Assembly: GCA_017456545.1 (NCBI GenBank)
Contig: JAFTJE010000015.1
Span: forward strand, 1 to 64,000
Source of the DNA: Clostridia bacterium
GTDB lineage: Bacteria > Bacillota > Clostridia > Oscillospirales > CAG-272
Length of the DNA stretch: 64,000 nucleotides
Direction of reading: 5' to 3'
The stretch's first letter is position 1. Every line of letters starts with the position of its first letter. Of this stretch, positions 8,072 to 16,260 are shown piece by piece. The notes under the pieces were generated by a model. That model ran no database searches. It had not been told where the DNA came from and saw only the letters and a list, made by a program, of their open reading frames with translations. Made by a program: the position numbers and the translations under genes.

Positions 8072-8853
8072 AATATGATTTCAAAAGCCTGCGTAGATTT
8101 GGAATTCCACTTGTGATAATAATATTATCTATTGCAGTCGTGGGAATGATCAGCGGTATGATATTCGGTGGTAGTATTTACATGGATAATATGGAAATGG
8201 TTACAGTTATGAGTATTATGCTCTTTATGGGTATCATTTTTGTATTACTGTTGGGTAGCTCCATAATAACTATTTTTGTATATATTGATTTCTATAAATC
8301 CTTGTGTACAGACCAGGCTTACCTTACATTTACCCTGCCTGTAAAATCAACCACACTTCTTAATTCGAAGCTTTTGAATGCTGTAATATGGAGTACAATA
8401 AGCCTTGTAACCACGGCAGCAGGAATTTGTATGACCATATTTGGATTGCTGTTCGGATTAAGCGAAATGAAGATAAGCCTTTCTGATATTCAATCCATTG
8501 TAAAGGGCATTTTCAGTATGTTTGCAAATGTAGAAAGTATATTTACACTTTTTACAGTGATTGCATATATGGTTAATTCCTTGCTTCTTATCTTTATGGT
8601 CATATTCTTTGCGTCGGTTATAACAAAGAATCACAAGGCTATTGTAGCAATTGCTCTTGTTCTTGCCACTAATTTAGTATACTCTGTTATATATTCTCTT
8701 GTATCCTCAATAATTTCTATGATTGTTGTGATGTCCGGAGTATACAGCTCGATTTTGATATCATGCATCAGTATTGTGTTGCTGCTTATATCCGGAGCTG
8801 TGTATTACATACTTACAAAGTATATGATGGATAAGAAGCTTAATCTTGCATAA
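8053..8853 (+). CDS. ABC transporter permease, ABC-2 type
   Basis: The 266-residue integral membrane protein has about six hydrophobic segments and an N-terminal FSKLLKYDFKSLRR, characteristic of permeases paired with YtrB-like ATPases. It lacks an extracytoplasmic enzyme domain. AGGGAGGTGTTC provides the ribosome binding site inside the ATPase gene, so the two are translationally coupled. A strong bidirectional terminator follows. Confidence 0.8.
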   Translation: MFSKLLKYDFKSLRRFGIPLVIIILSIAVVGMISGMIFGGSIYMDNMEMVTVMSIMLFMGIIFVLLLGSSIITIFVYIDFYKSLCTDQAYLTFTLPVKSTTLLNSKLLNAVIWSTISLVTTAAGICMTIFGLLFGLSEMKISLSDIQSIVKGIFSMFANVESIFTLFTVIAYMVNSLLLIFMVIFFASVITKNHKAIVAIALVLATNLVYSVIYSLVSSIISMIVVMSGVYSSILISCISIVLLLISGAVYYILTKYMMDKKLNLA

Positions 8854-8856
8854 TAC

Positions 8857-8887
8857 AAAAAACCGTTGGAGCTTTCCAACGGTTTTT
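8857..8887. terminator. Bidirectional terminator
   Basis: A perfect inverted repeat (arms AAAAACCGTTGGA and TCCAACGGTTTTT, four-base loop) sits between the converging ABC permease gene and the minus-strand SGNH hydrolase gene. Confidence 0.9.
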
Positions 8888-8890
8888 GTG

Positions 8891-9931
8891 TTAGAAGATA
8901 TTTTTCAGTACCGATATAACAGCCTGAGCCATAGATGCGAAGCCAAAATCTGTAGGATGGCAGTTATCAACAGTTCCCTCATTACCACATAGGGAGGTAA
9001 GCTGAGCACCCGTTAAAAGATAAACATTTTTATCTCCCTTGGCTACAGCATTATTATAGGTGGTGCGTATTATCTCAAGGCGTTCTTTTTCAAAATCGTT
9101 AAGATAAAGCTTAGGACGGGACATTATTAATATAGGCAGAGTTGGGTGAGCATCCCTTATTTGTGTAAACATTCTTTCGTGTGTAGCTCTAAGATGTTCT
9201 TCATTCGGTGCATTATGGTCGTAATCCAGTACAAAGGCTGACATCTGTAATCCTTTGATATAGTTTATTATTTCATCCTCGGCCTTTGCATTACCCGAAA
9301 AACCGAGATTTACATAATCACAGTTAAAATATCTTGATACAATACACGGATAGGTCGTGCCGGGTCTTGATGCACATCCCCCTTGAGTAATAGAGGAGCC
9401 ATAGAAAACAATTGGCGTATCAACAGAGTACGGTGATGGGGGTTCTGCTGATGCAGTATCCTTAAGTCCTATATAAAGGGTCTTTACATTACTGTATCTT
9501 GGAAAGTTTACAGTGATTTCCTTCATATTTTCGTTTCCGATATCAATACATCCATCGTATCCCGACTGTACATCATATGGAGGAACAAATGTGTTCACAT
9601 ATACATTGTCAGCATAGAGGTCAAAGCCACCGGAGCCTGCAAGGGCAAAATGTGACATTTTACCGATACAATTCATCTCGGCCCGTATAGCAATATATGG
9701 GCTATTTGTTCGGAAGCGTACTCGACCGCCTGCTGTATTCGTGTGGAGAGCATACACTCCTTCACTTACTTTTTTAGCCACGCCCTCGGGTATTCTGCGA
9801 TAAAGTCCGTTTTCCTTGAACACTCCGTATACCGTAAACGGAGCAGAGTCCACATTATAAAAGTGTATATCTTGCTTAGATGATATATCTCTTCTTTCGG
9901 CAAAATTGTTATCGATTTTTGAAATATCCAT
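8891..9931 (-). CDS. SGNH/GDSL-family esterase with GxDLY N-terminal domain
   Basis: The 346-residue protein has an N-terminal beta-sandwich with the GxDLY signature (GGFDLYAD near residue 104) followed by a C-terminal SGNH hydrolase domain. The catalytic blocks are GSSITQGG (nucleophile Ser), GFSGNAK (Gly/Asn oxyanion residues) and DNCHPTDFG (Asp and His). This two-domain layout is found in carbohydrate esterases that remove acetyl or other acyl groups from glycans. There is no signal peptide, so it should be cytosolic. It follows rlmA by 9 bases on the same strand and is probably co-transcribed, though unrelated in function. Confidence 0.85.
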   Translation of the reverse strand: MDISKIDNNFAERRDISSKQDIHFYNVDSAPFTVYGVFKENGLYRRIPEGVAKKVSEGVYALHTNTAGGRVRFRTNSPYIAIRAEMNCIGKMSHFALAGSGGFDLYADNVYVNTFVPPYDVQSGYDGCIDIGNENMKEITVNFPRYSNVKTLYIGLKDTASAEPPSPYSVDTPIVFYGSSITQGGCASRPGTTYPCIVSRYFNCDYVNLGFSGNAKAEDEIINYIKGLQMSAFVLDYDHNAPNEEHLRATHERMFTQIRDAHPTLPILIMSRPKLYLNDFEKERLEIIRTTYNNAVAKGDKNVYLLTGAQLTSLCGNEGTVDNCHPTDFGFASMAQAVISVLKNIF

Positions 9932-9940
9932 ATTTTCTCC

Positions 9941-10768
9941 TTATATTTTTCTAAGGATTGTAAAATCCACCTCAACGGTAGTATCCAATCGGGAAAGGAC
10001 ACTCAATTTGCTTTTATCGGCATCGGATGTATGGTGATAGTACGGTGTCATGGTAAAGAGCTTCATTATGGTGTCGTTACCGAAAATTTCTATATCGTAT
10101 GTTAAATTTTTGATACAAATATGCTCAAACGCAGCATTTTTGTGTATATTTAATTCGTTCAGATAAACATTTTCGTACAGGATGTTCTTAAGCCCCATAA
10201 GATGCTTCGCACCTGAGGCTCCTATAATCAGGTAACCGCCTTTTTTAAGAACTCTGGCAAATTCCTCGTAGGGAACAGGTGCAAACAGATTTATTATAAC
10301 ATCAGCACATTCATCATAAAGAGGCATATTAAAGATATTTGATACGGCATAAAAGGTATTTGCAATGCCCTTGGCACGGGAGCTTTTTGCTCCGTGCTCT
10401 GCACCGTGCTTTGACATATCAAAGCCGACCACGGTGCTCTCGGGGTATTTTTCAGCCACTCCCTCGGTATAATATCCCTCGCCACAGCCGGCATCTATAA
10501 TTAAGTCCTTCTTATAATCCTTTACAAGTTCTATTAAGTATTCTCTGATTTTCTGATAATGCCCGGATGCGAAAAAGGATGTTCTTGCCTGTATCATCTC
10601 CTTGGATTCACCTGTTTTGGCATTGTTCCTTTTACCCGGGTTAAGAAGATTAATATATCCGCTTTTGGCAAAGTCATAGGAGTGTCCCAATTCACACTTG
10701 AGGGACGAGTCTGATTTTGCAAGAGACCTTTGACATATTGGGCAAACAAGACTGCTTGGTACTGTCAT
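9941..10768 (-). CDS. rlmA: 23S rRNA (guanine-N1)-methyltransferase RlmA family
   Basis: This SAM-dependent methyltransferase modifies G745 or G748 in 23S rRNA helix 35; in Gram-positives the RlmA(II) branch targets G748. The 275-residue protein starts with a zinc site (CPICQ, then CELGHSYDF) and the typical GYINLL, followed by a Rossmann methyltransferase domain with DAGCGEGYYT (motif I, near residue 95) and NLFAPVPYEEF (motif IV). Length and layout match the family. It diverges from the RumA gene, with an 82-base intergenic region between the two starts. Confidence 0.88.
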   Translation of the reverse strand: MTVPSSLVCPICQRSLAKSDSSLKCELGHSYDFAKSGYINLLNPGKRNNAKTGESKEMIQARTSFFASGHYQKIREYLIELVKDYKKDLIIDAGCGEGYYTEGVAEKYPESTVVGFDMSKHGAEHGAKSSRAKGIANTFYAVSNIFNMPLYDECADVIINLFAPVPYEEFARVLKKGGYLIIGASGAKHLMGLKNILYENVYLNELNIHKNAAFEHICIKNLTYDIEIFGNDTIMKLFTMTPYYHHTSDADKSKLSVLSRLDTTVEVDFTILRKI

Positions 10769-10784
10769 TTATATTCTCCCTATC

Positions 10785-10813
10785 TTGATTTTTCTGTTTG
10801 TATATATTATAAT
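10785..10813 (+). promoter_or_regulatory. Promoter of the first RumA-type methyltransferase gene
   Basis: TTGATT at 10785-10790 and consensus TATAAT at 10808-10813 are separated by 17 bases, in the short divergent region after rlmA, 38 bases before the start codon. Confidence 0.8.
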
Positions 10814-10850
10814 ACTATTAAGAGAAGAAAGCAAGTTTTTTGGAGGAATT

Positions 10851-12134
10851 ATGCTTAAGCTTAATGAATTTTATAATGTAGAAATAGAAAGCGTAAATAA
10901 CTTGGGTAACGGAGTTACCCATATTGACGGTATGGCAGTTTTTGTTCCGTATGCCATAGAGGGTGACTGTTGTGTCGTTGAAATAGAAAAGCTTTATTCC
11001 TCCTATGCGATAGCAAGGCTTGTGTCCATAGAGTCCTCCTCCCCGCACCGTACCGTTCCGGACTGTCAATATTTTGGAGAGTGTGGTGGATGTAGCTATC
11101 TTAATTGCTCCATAGAATATGAAAACGAATCAAAGGAAAAATCAGTAAAAGATTCACTGGTAAAATTCGGTATTGATGCTAAAACAGAAAAAACTGTCTG
11201 CCCCGTGGATGAAAAATACAGAAACAAGGTAGTTTTGTATCACGCAAGGGATGGCTTTGGTTACTATAAGCAGGGTACAAATCAGGTGGCTCACCATTCA
11301 TATTGTAAAATGAATTGTGAAACAATTGATATGATTGCGGAATTTTGCAATAGAACGCTTAACAAATCGGGATTGCGTGCGTTGTTTGTAAGAAAAAACT
11401 CAATATCTCCTTCCGAGTATATGGTGTGTCCGATTTATAACGGCAAAACGGATATGCTCCGGTTTTCCATAGCTCTTGTAAACACCTTTCCATCTGTCCG
11501 TTCCGTCCTTTTGGGCATAAACCGTGAAAAAGATCTTGTCCTTGAAAAAACAGAGTTTTCAACAGTTTTCGGCGATGGGTGTATAGAGGATGAAATGTGT
11601 GGTCTTAGATTCCGTATATCTCCAAAGTCATTTTATCAGATAAATCACACCTGTGCATCCCTGTTGTATGAAAAGGCAATAGAGCTTCTTGATGCCAAAA
11701 TTACCGATACAGTAGCAGACCTTTTCTGTGGTACGGGAACAATGGGTATGATAGTAGCTAAGCGTACGGGGGCAAAGGTTATCGGCGTTGAGATTGAAAA
11801 AAGTGCCGTAAAGGATGCCAAAGCCAATGCAAAACTAAACGGAATTAAGAATATAGAGTTTTTTGCCGATGATGCCAAAAATTTTGATAAAAATATTGAC
11901 TCCTGTATAATTGACCCACCGAGAAAGGGATGCTCGAGATTTATGATAGATACCCTCCTCCGACTCAAGCCAAAGCGTATTGTTTATGTTTCCTGCAATC
12001 CCGACACAATGGCAAGGGATGTAAAGCTTTTGTCCGAGGAATATAAAATTTCCTCTCCTGTGTCCGTATTTAATATGTTTCCAAGAACAGCTCATGTCGA
12101 GTGCGTAGTTTGTCTTGCTCGCAAGACAAACTAA
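10851..12134 (+). CDS. rlmD: 23S rRNA (uracil-5-)-methyltransferase, RumA/RlmD family
   Basis: The 427-residue enzyme transfers methyl from SAM to C5 of a 23S rRNA uridine. It has an N-terminal TRAM RNA-binding domain, a 4Fe-4S cysteine cluster (CQYFGECGGC, around residue 75), a SAM motif DLFCGTGTMGM, the IDPPRKGC motif, the nucleophile Cys382 in VSCNPD, and the general-base region HVECVVCLARK at the C-terminus. The ATG at 10851 has TGGAGGA upstream; an upstream in-frame start has no support. The last codons form a perfect 10-bp inverted repeat (12108-12131) and are duplicated imperfectly at 13360, marking an insertion at the gene's 3' end. A second paralogue lies at 18178. Confidence 0.9.
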   Translation: MLKLNEFYNVEIESVNNLGNGVTHIDGMAVFVPYAIEGDCCVVEIEKLYSSYAIARLVSIESSSPHRTVPDCQYFGECGGCSYLNCSIEYENESKEKSVKDSLVKFGIDAKTEKTVCPVDEKYRNKVVLYHARDGFGYYKQGTNQVAHHSYCKMNCETIDMIAEFCNRTLNKSGLRALFVRKNSISPSEYMVCPIYNGKTDMLRFSIALVNTFPSVRSVLLGINREKDLVLEKTEFSTVFGDGCIEDEMCGLRFRISPKSFYQINHTCASLLYEKAIELLDAKITDTVADLFCGTGTMGMIVAKRTGAKVIGVEIEKSAVKDAKANAKLNGIKNIEFFADDAKNFDKNIDSCIIDPPRKGCSRFMIDTLLRLKPKRIVYVSCNPDTMARDVKLLSEEYKISSPVSVFNMFPRTAHVECVVCLARKTN

Positions 12135-12170
12135 ATGGTAGCAGATAGCTCGGCATGGGTGCTTGCACAC
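12106..12170 (+). repeat. Left attachment-like repeat at the 3' end of rumA 1
   Basis: About 65 bases spanning the last codons and stop of rumA 1 recur imperfectly at 13360-13426. Both copies read TAGTTTGTC, then a CGCAA-ACAAACTA palindromic part, then GGTAGCA and GTGCTTG. The core is an inverted repeat with arms GTTTGTCTTG and CAAGACAAAC (12108-12131). Confidence 0.75.
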
Positions 12171-12316
12171 AAAGACGAGAGTGGTTCTGCTGACCGTGGT
12201 TATCGCCTTGTGGCGAGAACAAGGAGTGCACTCGACTGATTTAGTTCCGCCCTCGGTGCAAGAGTGACATATATCTGAACGGAATATATGTTTCCGCTAT
12301 ACCTCGCAAAAAATCC
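12135..12316 (+). other. Non-coding segment with several inverted repeats
   Basis: No open frame with a plausible start runs through this stretch. It contains inverted repeats CGCC/GGCG (about 12203-12215) and ACATATAT/ATATATGT (12267-12291). The string CCCTCGGTGCA (12250-12260) is the reverse complement of part of the 152-base repeats at the window start, and the bases just before it (GTTC) match too, so the two may be distant relatives. It could encode a small structured RNA, which is speculative. Confidence 0.4.
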
Positions 12317-12494
12317 GTCGTTTGTCTGACACGAAAACAAACCAAAATCGGCTTAAAAAGGGCGAATTTAAGCCTTTTTGAGTGGTTTTGAGAGAAAAAT
12401 TCAAAAACAAGTGTTCAAAATCGTAAATTGCCCCATTTTTAAGGTGGGACAAAGGTGAGCTTTGAGTTTTGCTCAAAACTCTATTTACAGCAGT
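12317..12494 (+). repeat. Shared cassette leader, copy 1
   Basis: This stretch is homologous to 19291-19459. It opens with GTCGTTTGTCTG then CACGAAAA, matching the last codons and stop of rumA 2 (22 of 24 bases). It continues with GGGC...AGCCTTTTTGAG and AGTGTTC blocks, then GGGACAAAGGTGA, a hairpin (GAGTTTTG 12464-12471 and CAAAACTC 12474-12481) and ends in TACAGCAGT (12486-12494). The cargo gene starts 31 bases later. Confidence 0.65.
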
Positions 12495-12524
12495 AATGGT
12501 TAACATATCGAAGGGAGTTGTTGT

Positions 12525-12977
12525 ATGAAAAAGGAATTTGAAGCTTATTATTCAAATGCGTATGCATGGATTTTTGCAGTTTTAATGCTGTTGTTTCTTT
12601 TTGGAATTGTAATGTTTTCAGTTTTTTGGATCCCTGATCTGTCTTTGCTGTTTATCATAACCCTATCAATTGTTTTTTTGATTTTTGCATATGTGTTTGT
12701 TATAACAATTCGAAAGAATGGCGTGGCAATTCAAATAACGGATAACAAACTTATTTTGTGCAAAAAAGAGCTCGTTGAGATTCCTATCGCAGATATAATG
12801 AAAATCACGATTCACGATGGCGATGGTTCTTTCGATATTTCGATCAATACAATTACCCAAAAATACAGTATGCACTGCTTTATTAAAGAACAAAGAAAGA
12901 AAAAAGACGAGATTATAGCTATACTTAAAAGCAAAGGTGTTAAAGTTGCAACATTTGATTTTGGTGGTGTAGATTAA
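12525..12977 (+). CDS. Two-TM protein with bacterial PH-like domain, cassette cargo
   Basis: The 150-residue protein has two strongly hydrophobic helices (about residues 13-33 and 38-60) followed by a soluble beta-rich domain (IQITDNKLILCKKELVEIPIADI...), the pattern of small bPH/DUF304-like membrane proteins. It carries no catalytic motif that I recognise. GAAGGGAG precedes the ATG. It is AT-rich and bounded by duplicated rumA termini, so it is a passenger of the insertion. Function unknown; a role in host or phage interaction cannot be judged from sequence. Confidence 0.65.
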   Translation: MKKEFEAYYSNAYAWIFAVLMLLFLFGIVMFSVFWIPDLSLLFIITLSIVFLIFAYVFVITIRKNGVAIQITDNKLILCKKELVEIPIADIMKITIHDGDGSFDISINTITQKYSMHCFIKEQRKKKDEIIAILKSKGVKVATFDFGGVD

Positions 12978-13037
12978 GTTTTTGCTCTGCAAAATGAGGA
13001 CTCGTGATGAAAAAATTTAGTTGAACTATTAAAGTAA

Positions 13038-13316
13038 TTTACTGTTGATATCGTCAATCTCCGCACCGACATTAAAAAATACTGCAAAAGTAATGTTCTA
13101 TTAAACCAAGTTCTGCGTAGAGAAACATATCATTTTGATGATGTTAAAGAACTTAAAAACCTCTTTGAGGAGGGAGATTCTGACGGGGGGATAGACACCC
13201 ATAAAGTGTTATTCATCTTTACAAACGGACATAGAAGCGAATTGCAAACAACAAATAAAGAGCAAACACAGGAGCTTATAGAGACCTTAAATTCAATTAT
13301 ATATTTGAGAGAATGA
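13038..13316 (+). pseudogene. Decayed coding remnant, possibly a second bPH-like protein
   Basis: A frame open from 13038 to a TGA at 13314 reads as good protein (for example YHFDDVKELKNLFEEGD and VLFIFTNGHRSELQTTNKEQ) but has no usable start codon. The only ATG nearby (13012) is in another frame and stops after five codons. This looks like a gene that lost its 5' end. The stretch FIFTNGHRSELQTTNKEQTQ resembles the tail of PH-like domains, so it may be a relative of the preceding gene. Confidence 0.45.
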
Positions 13317-13359
13317 TTATTAAATTCACCTTTGGGGCTTATGCTTTAGCACAAGTGCT

Positions 13360-13426
13360 TAGTTTGTCATGTACGCAAAACAAACTATGGGGTAGCACAT
13401 CTGTTCAGTATGGTGCTTGAATGCAC
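13360..13426 (+). repeat. Right attachment-like repeat of insertion 1
   Basis: Imperfect copy of the rumA 1 terminus, 1254 bases from the left copy. The first part still reads as a decayed RumA C-terminus. It ends 54 bases before larA. The rest of the interval 13317-13480 shows no other feature beyond the larA ribosome binding site. Confidence 0.7.
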
Positions 13427-13480
13427 TATTGAAAATACATAAATCAACATTAGATACAAAATACATCAAAGGAGAATAGT

Positions 13481-14761
13481 ATGACAAATGTAACATTTCC
13501 ATACGGAAAAGAGCATATTACATATGATTTTAACGGAGAGGACTTTAAGGGGACTCTCGTATCCAAGCTCCACGAATATAAGCCGGAGAAAACAGGCATT
13601 GATTTAATAAAATCGGCGATGGAGAATCCCATAGGCTCTAAGAAGTTGTCAGAGCTTGCAAGGGATAAGAGGAAAATTGTAATTATTGCCAGCGACCATA
13701 CAAGACCTGTGCCAAGCAAAATTATAATTCCTCCTATACTCGAGGAAATAAGAGGTGTAAATCCTGATGCAGACATTACATTTCTTATTGCGACGGGCTG
13801 TCACCGAGATACTAAAAAGGAAGAGCTAATAGAGAAATTCGGGGAGGATATAGTAAAAAACGAGAAAATAATAGTTCACGACTGTGCCGACAAGGATAAC
13901 CTTGTTAAGATAGGTATTCTCCCTTCGGGTGGAGAGCTATGGATAAACCGTATTGCTTACGAGGCTGACTTGCTTATTTCTGAGGGATTTATAGAGCCTC
14001 ATTTCTTCGCAGGCTTTTCTGGAGGCAGAAAGAGTGTGCTTCCCGGAGTTGCAGCAAGGGAGAGTGTTCTTGCTAACCATTGCTCGGAGTTTATTGCCCA
14101 TCCATTATCAAGGACAGGCATACTTTCAGGTAATCCAATCCATGAGGATATGCTTTGGGCAGCAAAAAAAGCAAACCTTGCATACATAGTAAATGTGGTT
14201 ATAAATGAAAAGAAGGAGGCTATTTATGCTGTTTGCGGAGATGTGGAAAAGGCACATCTTGCAGGCTGTGATTTTCTCTACGGTCTCTGCCGTGCAAAGC
14301 CTGTAATGTCGGATATAGTAATCTCAACAAACGGAGGATATCCACTTGACCAGAATATATATCAGGCAGTAAAGGGTATGACTGCAGCAGAGGCAACAGT
14401 CAAGGAGGGAGGCGTTATTATAATGCTTGCCAAATCCAATGACGGTCACGGTGGAGAGGGCTTTTACCGTCAGCTGGCTGGGGAGCCCGATATAAATAAG
14501 ACAATGCAGGTATTCCTTAACAGGGGAAGAAATGAGACAGTACCCGACCAGTGGCAGACACAGATTTTCTTACGAATTTTGAAAAGAGCAACTGTTATTT
14601 ATGTTTCAGATGCAGATGATAGGCTTGTATGCGACCTTCATATGACACCTGCAAGAGATATAGGACAGGCACTTGAAATCGCAAAATCCATACTTAAAAC
14701 AAATACTCCATCCATTGTAGCAATTCCCGACGGTGTAGCTGTAATGGTGGTTGATAATTGA
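13481..14761 (+). CDS. larA: LarA-family lactate racemase / 2-hydroxyacid epimerase
   Basis: The family uses a nickel-pincer (NPN) cofactor to racemise or epimerise 2-hydroxyacids such as lactate, malate or sugar acids. The 426-residue protein retains every key residue at the classical LarA positions: Asp72 (SDHTRP), His108 (TGCHRDT), His174 (EPHFFAGFSGGRK), the cofactor-binding Lys184 and His200. An AAAGGAG site precedes the ATG. The cofactor genes larB, larC and larE are not in this window and must be supplied elsewhere. The neighbouring CE4, metallo-hydrolase and GH78-like genes suggest a sugar-derived hydroxyacid as substrate rather than lactate, which is inference. Confidence 0.85.
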   Translation: MTNVTFPYGKEHITYDFNGEDFKGTLVSKLHEYKPEKTGIDLIKSAMENPIGSKKLSELARDKRKIVIIASDHTRPVPSKIIIPPILEEIRGVNPDADITFLIATGCHRDTKKEELIEKFGEDIVKNEKIIVHDCADKDNLVKIGILPSGGELWINRIAYEADLLISEGFIEPHFFAGFSGGRKSVLPGVAARESVLANHCSEFIAHPLSRTGILSGNPIHEDMLWAAKKANLAYIVNVVINEKKEAIYAVCGDVEKAHLAGCDFLYGLCRAKPVMSDIVISTNGGYPLDQNIYQAVKGMTAAEATVKEGGVIIMLAKSNDGHGGEGFYRQLAGEPDINKTMQVFLNRGRNETVPDQWQTQIFLRILKRATVIYVSDADDRLVCDLHMTPARDIGQALEIAKSILKTNTPSIVAIPDGVAVMVVDN

Positions 14762-14775
14762 AGGGAGAGACAAAA

Positions 14776-15459
14776 ATGAAATATTTGACTTTTAGCTATG
14801 ATGACGGAGTAACGCAGGATATTCGATTAGTAGAGTTATTTAATAAATACGGTATGAAATGTACCTTTAATATAAATTCAGGTCTTCTCGGTAAGGATGG
14901 ATATCTTGATATAAATGGCGTAAGGGTTAATCATATTAAGGTAAAGCCCGAGGATGTAAGGTACATTTACGATGGACACGAGGTGGCAGGTCACGGTCTG
15001 ACACACCCCTGTCTTGCAAGGCTTACAGACGAGAAAATAATCGAAGAGGTCGAAGTGGACAGAGTAAGGCTGTCTGAGCTTTGTGGATATGATGTTGTAG
15101 GCTTTGCCTATCCCGGTGGCGATTATGACAGGCGTGTATCTCAGCTTATTAAAAATAAAACAGGAATAAAATATTGCCGTACCGTTACCTCAACTCACGA
15201 CTTTGTCCCACAGGATTACCTTCACGAGTTCAACCCTACGGTATACCATCATAAGGAATGGGATAAGCTTTTCGAGCTCGGAGACAAGTTTTTGTCATTA
15301 AAAACAGACACTCCCTCCGTATTTTATGTGTGGGGACATGCATATGAATTCGATATTCATAATTCATGGGATCGCTTTGAGGAGTTCCTTAAGATGATGT
15401 CCAAGGCTAAGGATATAGAGTTTGTAACCAATAAGGAAGCACTGCTTGACAGGAGATAA
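14776..15459 (+). CDS. Polysaccharide deacetylase, NodB/CE4 family
   Basis: The 227-residue cytosolic protein has a NodB-homology fold. The first motif is SYDDGVTQD (catalytic-base Asp and metal Asp), the second is HGLTHP with the two metal-binding histidines, and FAYPGGDYD supplies the RxxY-type motif. Such enzymes remove N- or O-acetyl groups from sugars using a divalent metal. An alternative ATG at 14758 overlaps the previous stop; the ATG at 14776 has GGGAGAGA upstream and gives the usual N-terminus. It lies 14 bases after larA and one base before the next gene, clearly in one operon. Confidence 0.8.
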   Translation: MKYLTFSYDDGVTQDIRLVELFNKYGMKCTFNINSGLLGKDGYLDINGVRVNHIKVKPEDVRYIYDGHEVAGHGLTHPCLARLTDEKIIEEVEVDRVRLSELCGYDVVGFAYPGGDYDRRVSQLIKNKTGIKYCRTVTSTHDFVPQDYLHEFNPTVYHHKEWDKLFELGDKFLSLKTDTPSVFYVWGHAYEFDIHNSWDRFEEFLKMMSKAKDIEFVTNKEALLDRR

Positions 15460-15460
15460 A

Positions 15461-16246
15461 ATGGAAAAAACCACTCTCGATATAAAATTTCTCGGCACAT
15501 GTGCCTGCGACTTTTCTCCGAGACTTGAAAATGAGTATAAGGATTGCTTTGATTTGAACGAACGCAGATCATCGGCAATTCTGATAAACGGACAATATTT
15601 AATTGATGCAGGTATGCATATACTCGATTCCTTGCGTATTGCTGAGATTGATTCGGACACTGTTACAGATATTTTTGTAACCCATACACACTCGGACCAT
15701 TTTGATGCTTTTAATATAGAAAGGTTAGCGAAAAACAGAAAAATCCCTTTGAGAGTGTGGATAAGAGAGGATGCAAGGGTGCCTGAAATAAAAAATGCAG
15801 AATACAAAAGAATGACCCCGTATGTAAAATACGAGGCTGCTGACGGTGTCTTTATAACAGGTGTATTAGCCAACCATGATATTGAATCAGCACCACAGCA
15901 TCTTATAGCTGAAATAAACGGGAAAAAGCTTTTTTACGGCTGTGACGGAGCCTGGTTCTTGACGGAAACCTTTAACTATATCAAAGGTGCAGAGTATGAT
16001 ATTACGGTGCTTGACGCCACGGTTGGCGACTATCTCGGCGATTACCGTATGGGAGAGCACAATTCTATTCCCATGCTTCGTGTAATGCTTCCGTCATTAA
16101 AAACAGAAAGGATTATTACCGATAAAACAAAGGTCATTTTTTCTCACATTGCCCCTTCACTGCATAAGCCCCACGCCGATATTGTAAAAGCAGCAGAGGA
16201 AATGGGTGCTATTGCAGCATATGACGGAATGGAATTAAGTATTTGA
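15461..16246 (+). CDS. Metallo-beta-lactamase-fold hydrolase
   Basis: The 261-residue protein carries the metal-binding THTHSDHFD motif (residues 73-81), a downstream His in VLANHDIES and an Asp in LDATVGDY, consistent with a two-metal MBL-fold phosphodiesterase or lactonase such as the PhnP/RNase Z-like group. Substrate unknown. The start at 15461 has CAGGAGATAAA upstream. Its position between CE4 and GH78-like genes suggests work on a sugar lactone or cyclic phosphate, which is inference. Confidence 0.75.
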   Translation: MEKTTLDIKFLGTCACDFSPRLENEYKDCFDLNERRSSAILINGQYLIDAGMHILDSLRIAEIDSDTVTDIFVTHTHSDHFDAFNIERLAKNRKIPLRVWIREDARVPEIKNAEYKRMTPYVKYEAADGVFITGVLANHDIESAPQHLIAEINGKKLFYGCDGAWFLTETFNYIKGAEYDITVLDATVGDYLGDYRMGEHNSIPMLRVMLPSLKTERIITDKTKVIFSHIAPSLHKPHADIVKAAEEMGAIAAYDGMELSI

Positions 16247-16260
16247 TAAGAGGAAATAAA

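Larger units (their letters stand above)
12106..13426 (+). mobile_element. Insertion 1 at the rumA 3' end (gene-cassette-like)
   Basis: The 1.25-kb segment is bounded by imperfect copies of the rumA 1 terminus (12106-12170 and 13360-13426). The right copy still reads as a decayed RumA C-terminus (…CLVCHVRKTN). The segment is AT-rich and carries a structured non-coding part (12135-12316), a leader homologous to that of insertion 2 (12317-12494), a small membrane protein gene and a decayed reading frame. No integrase or transposase is present, so the element would depend on a recombinase elsewhere or be a relic. Confidence 0.65.
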
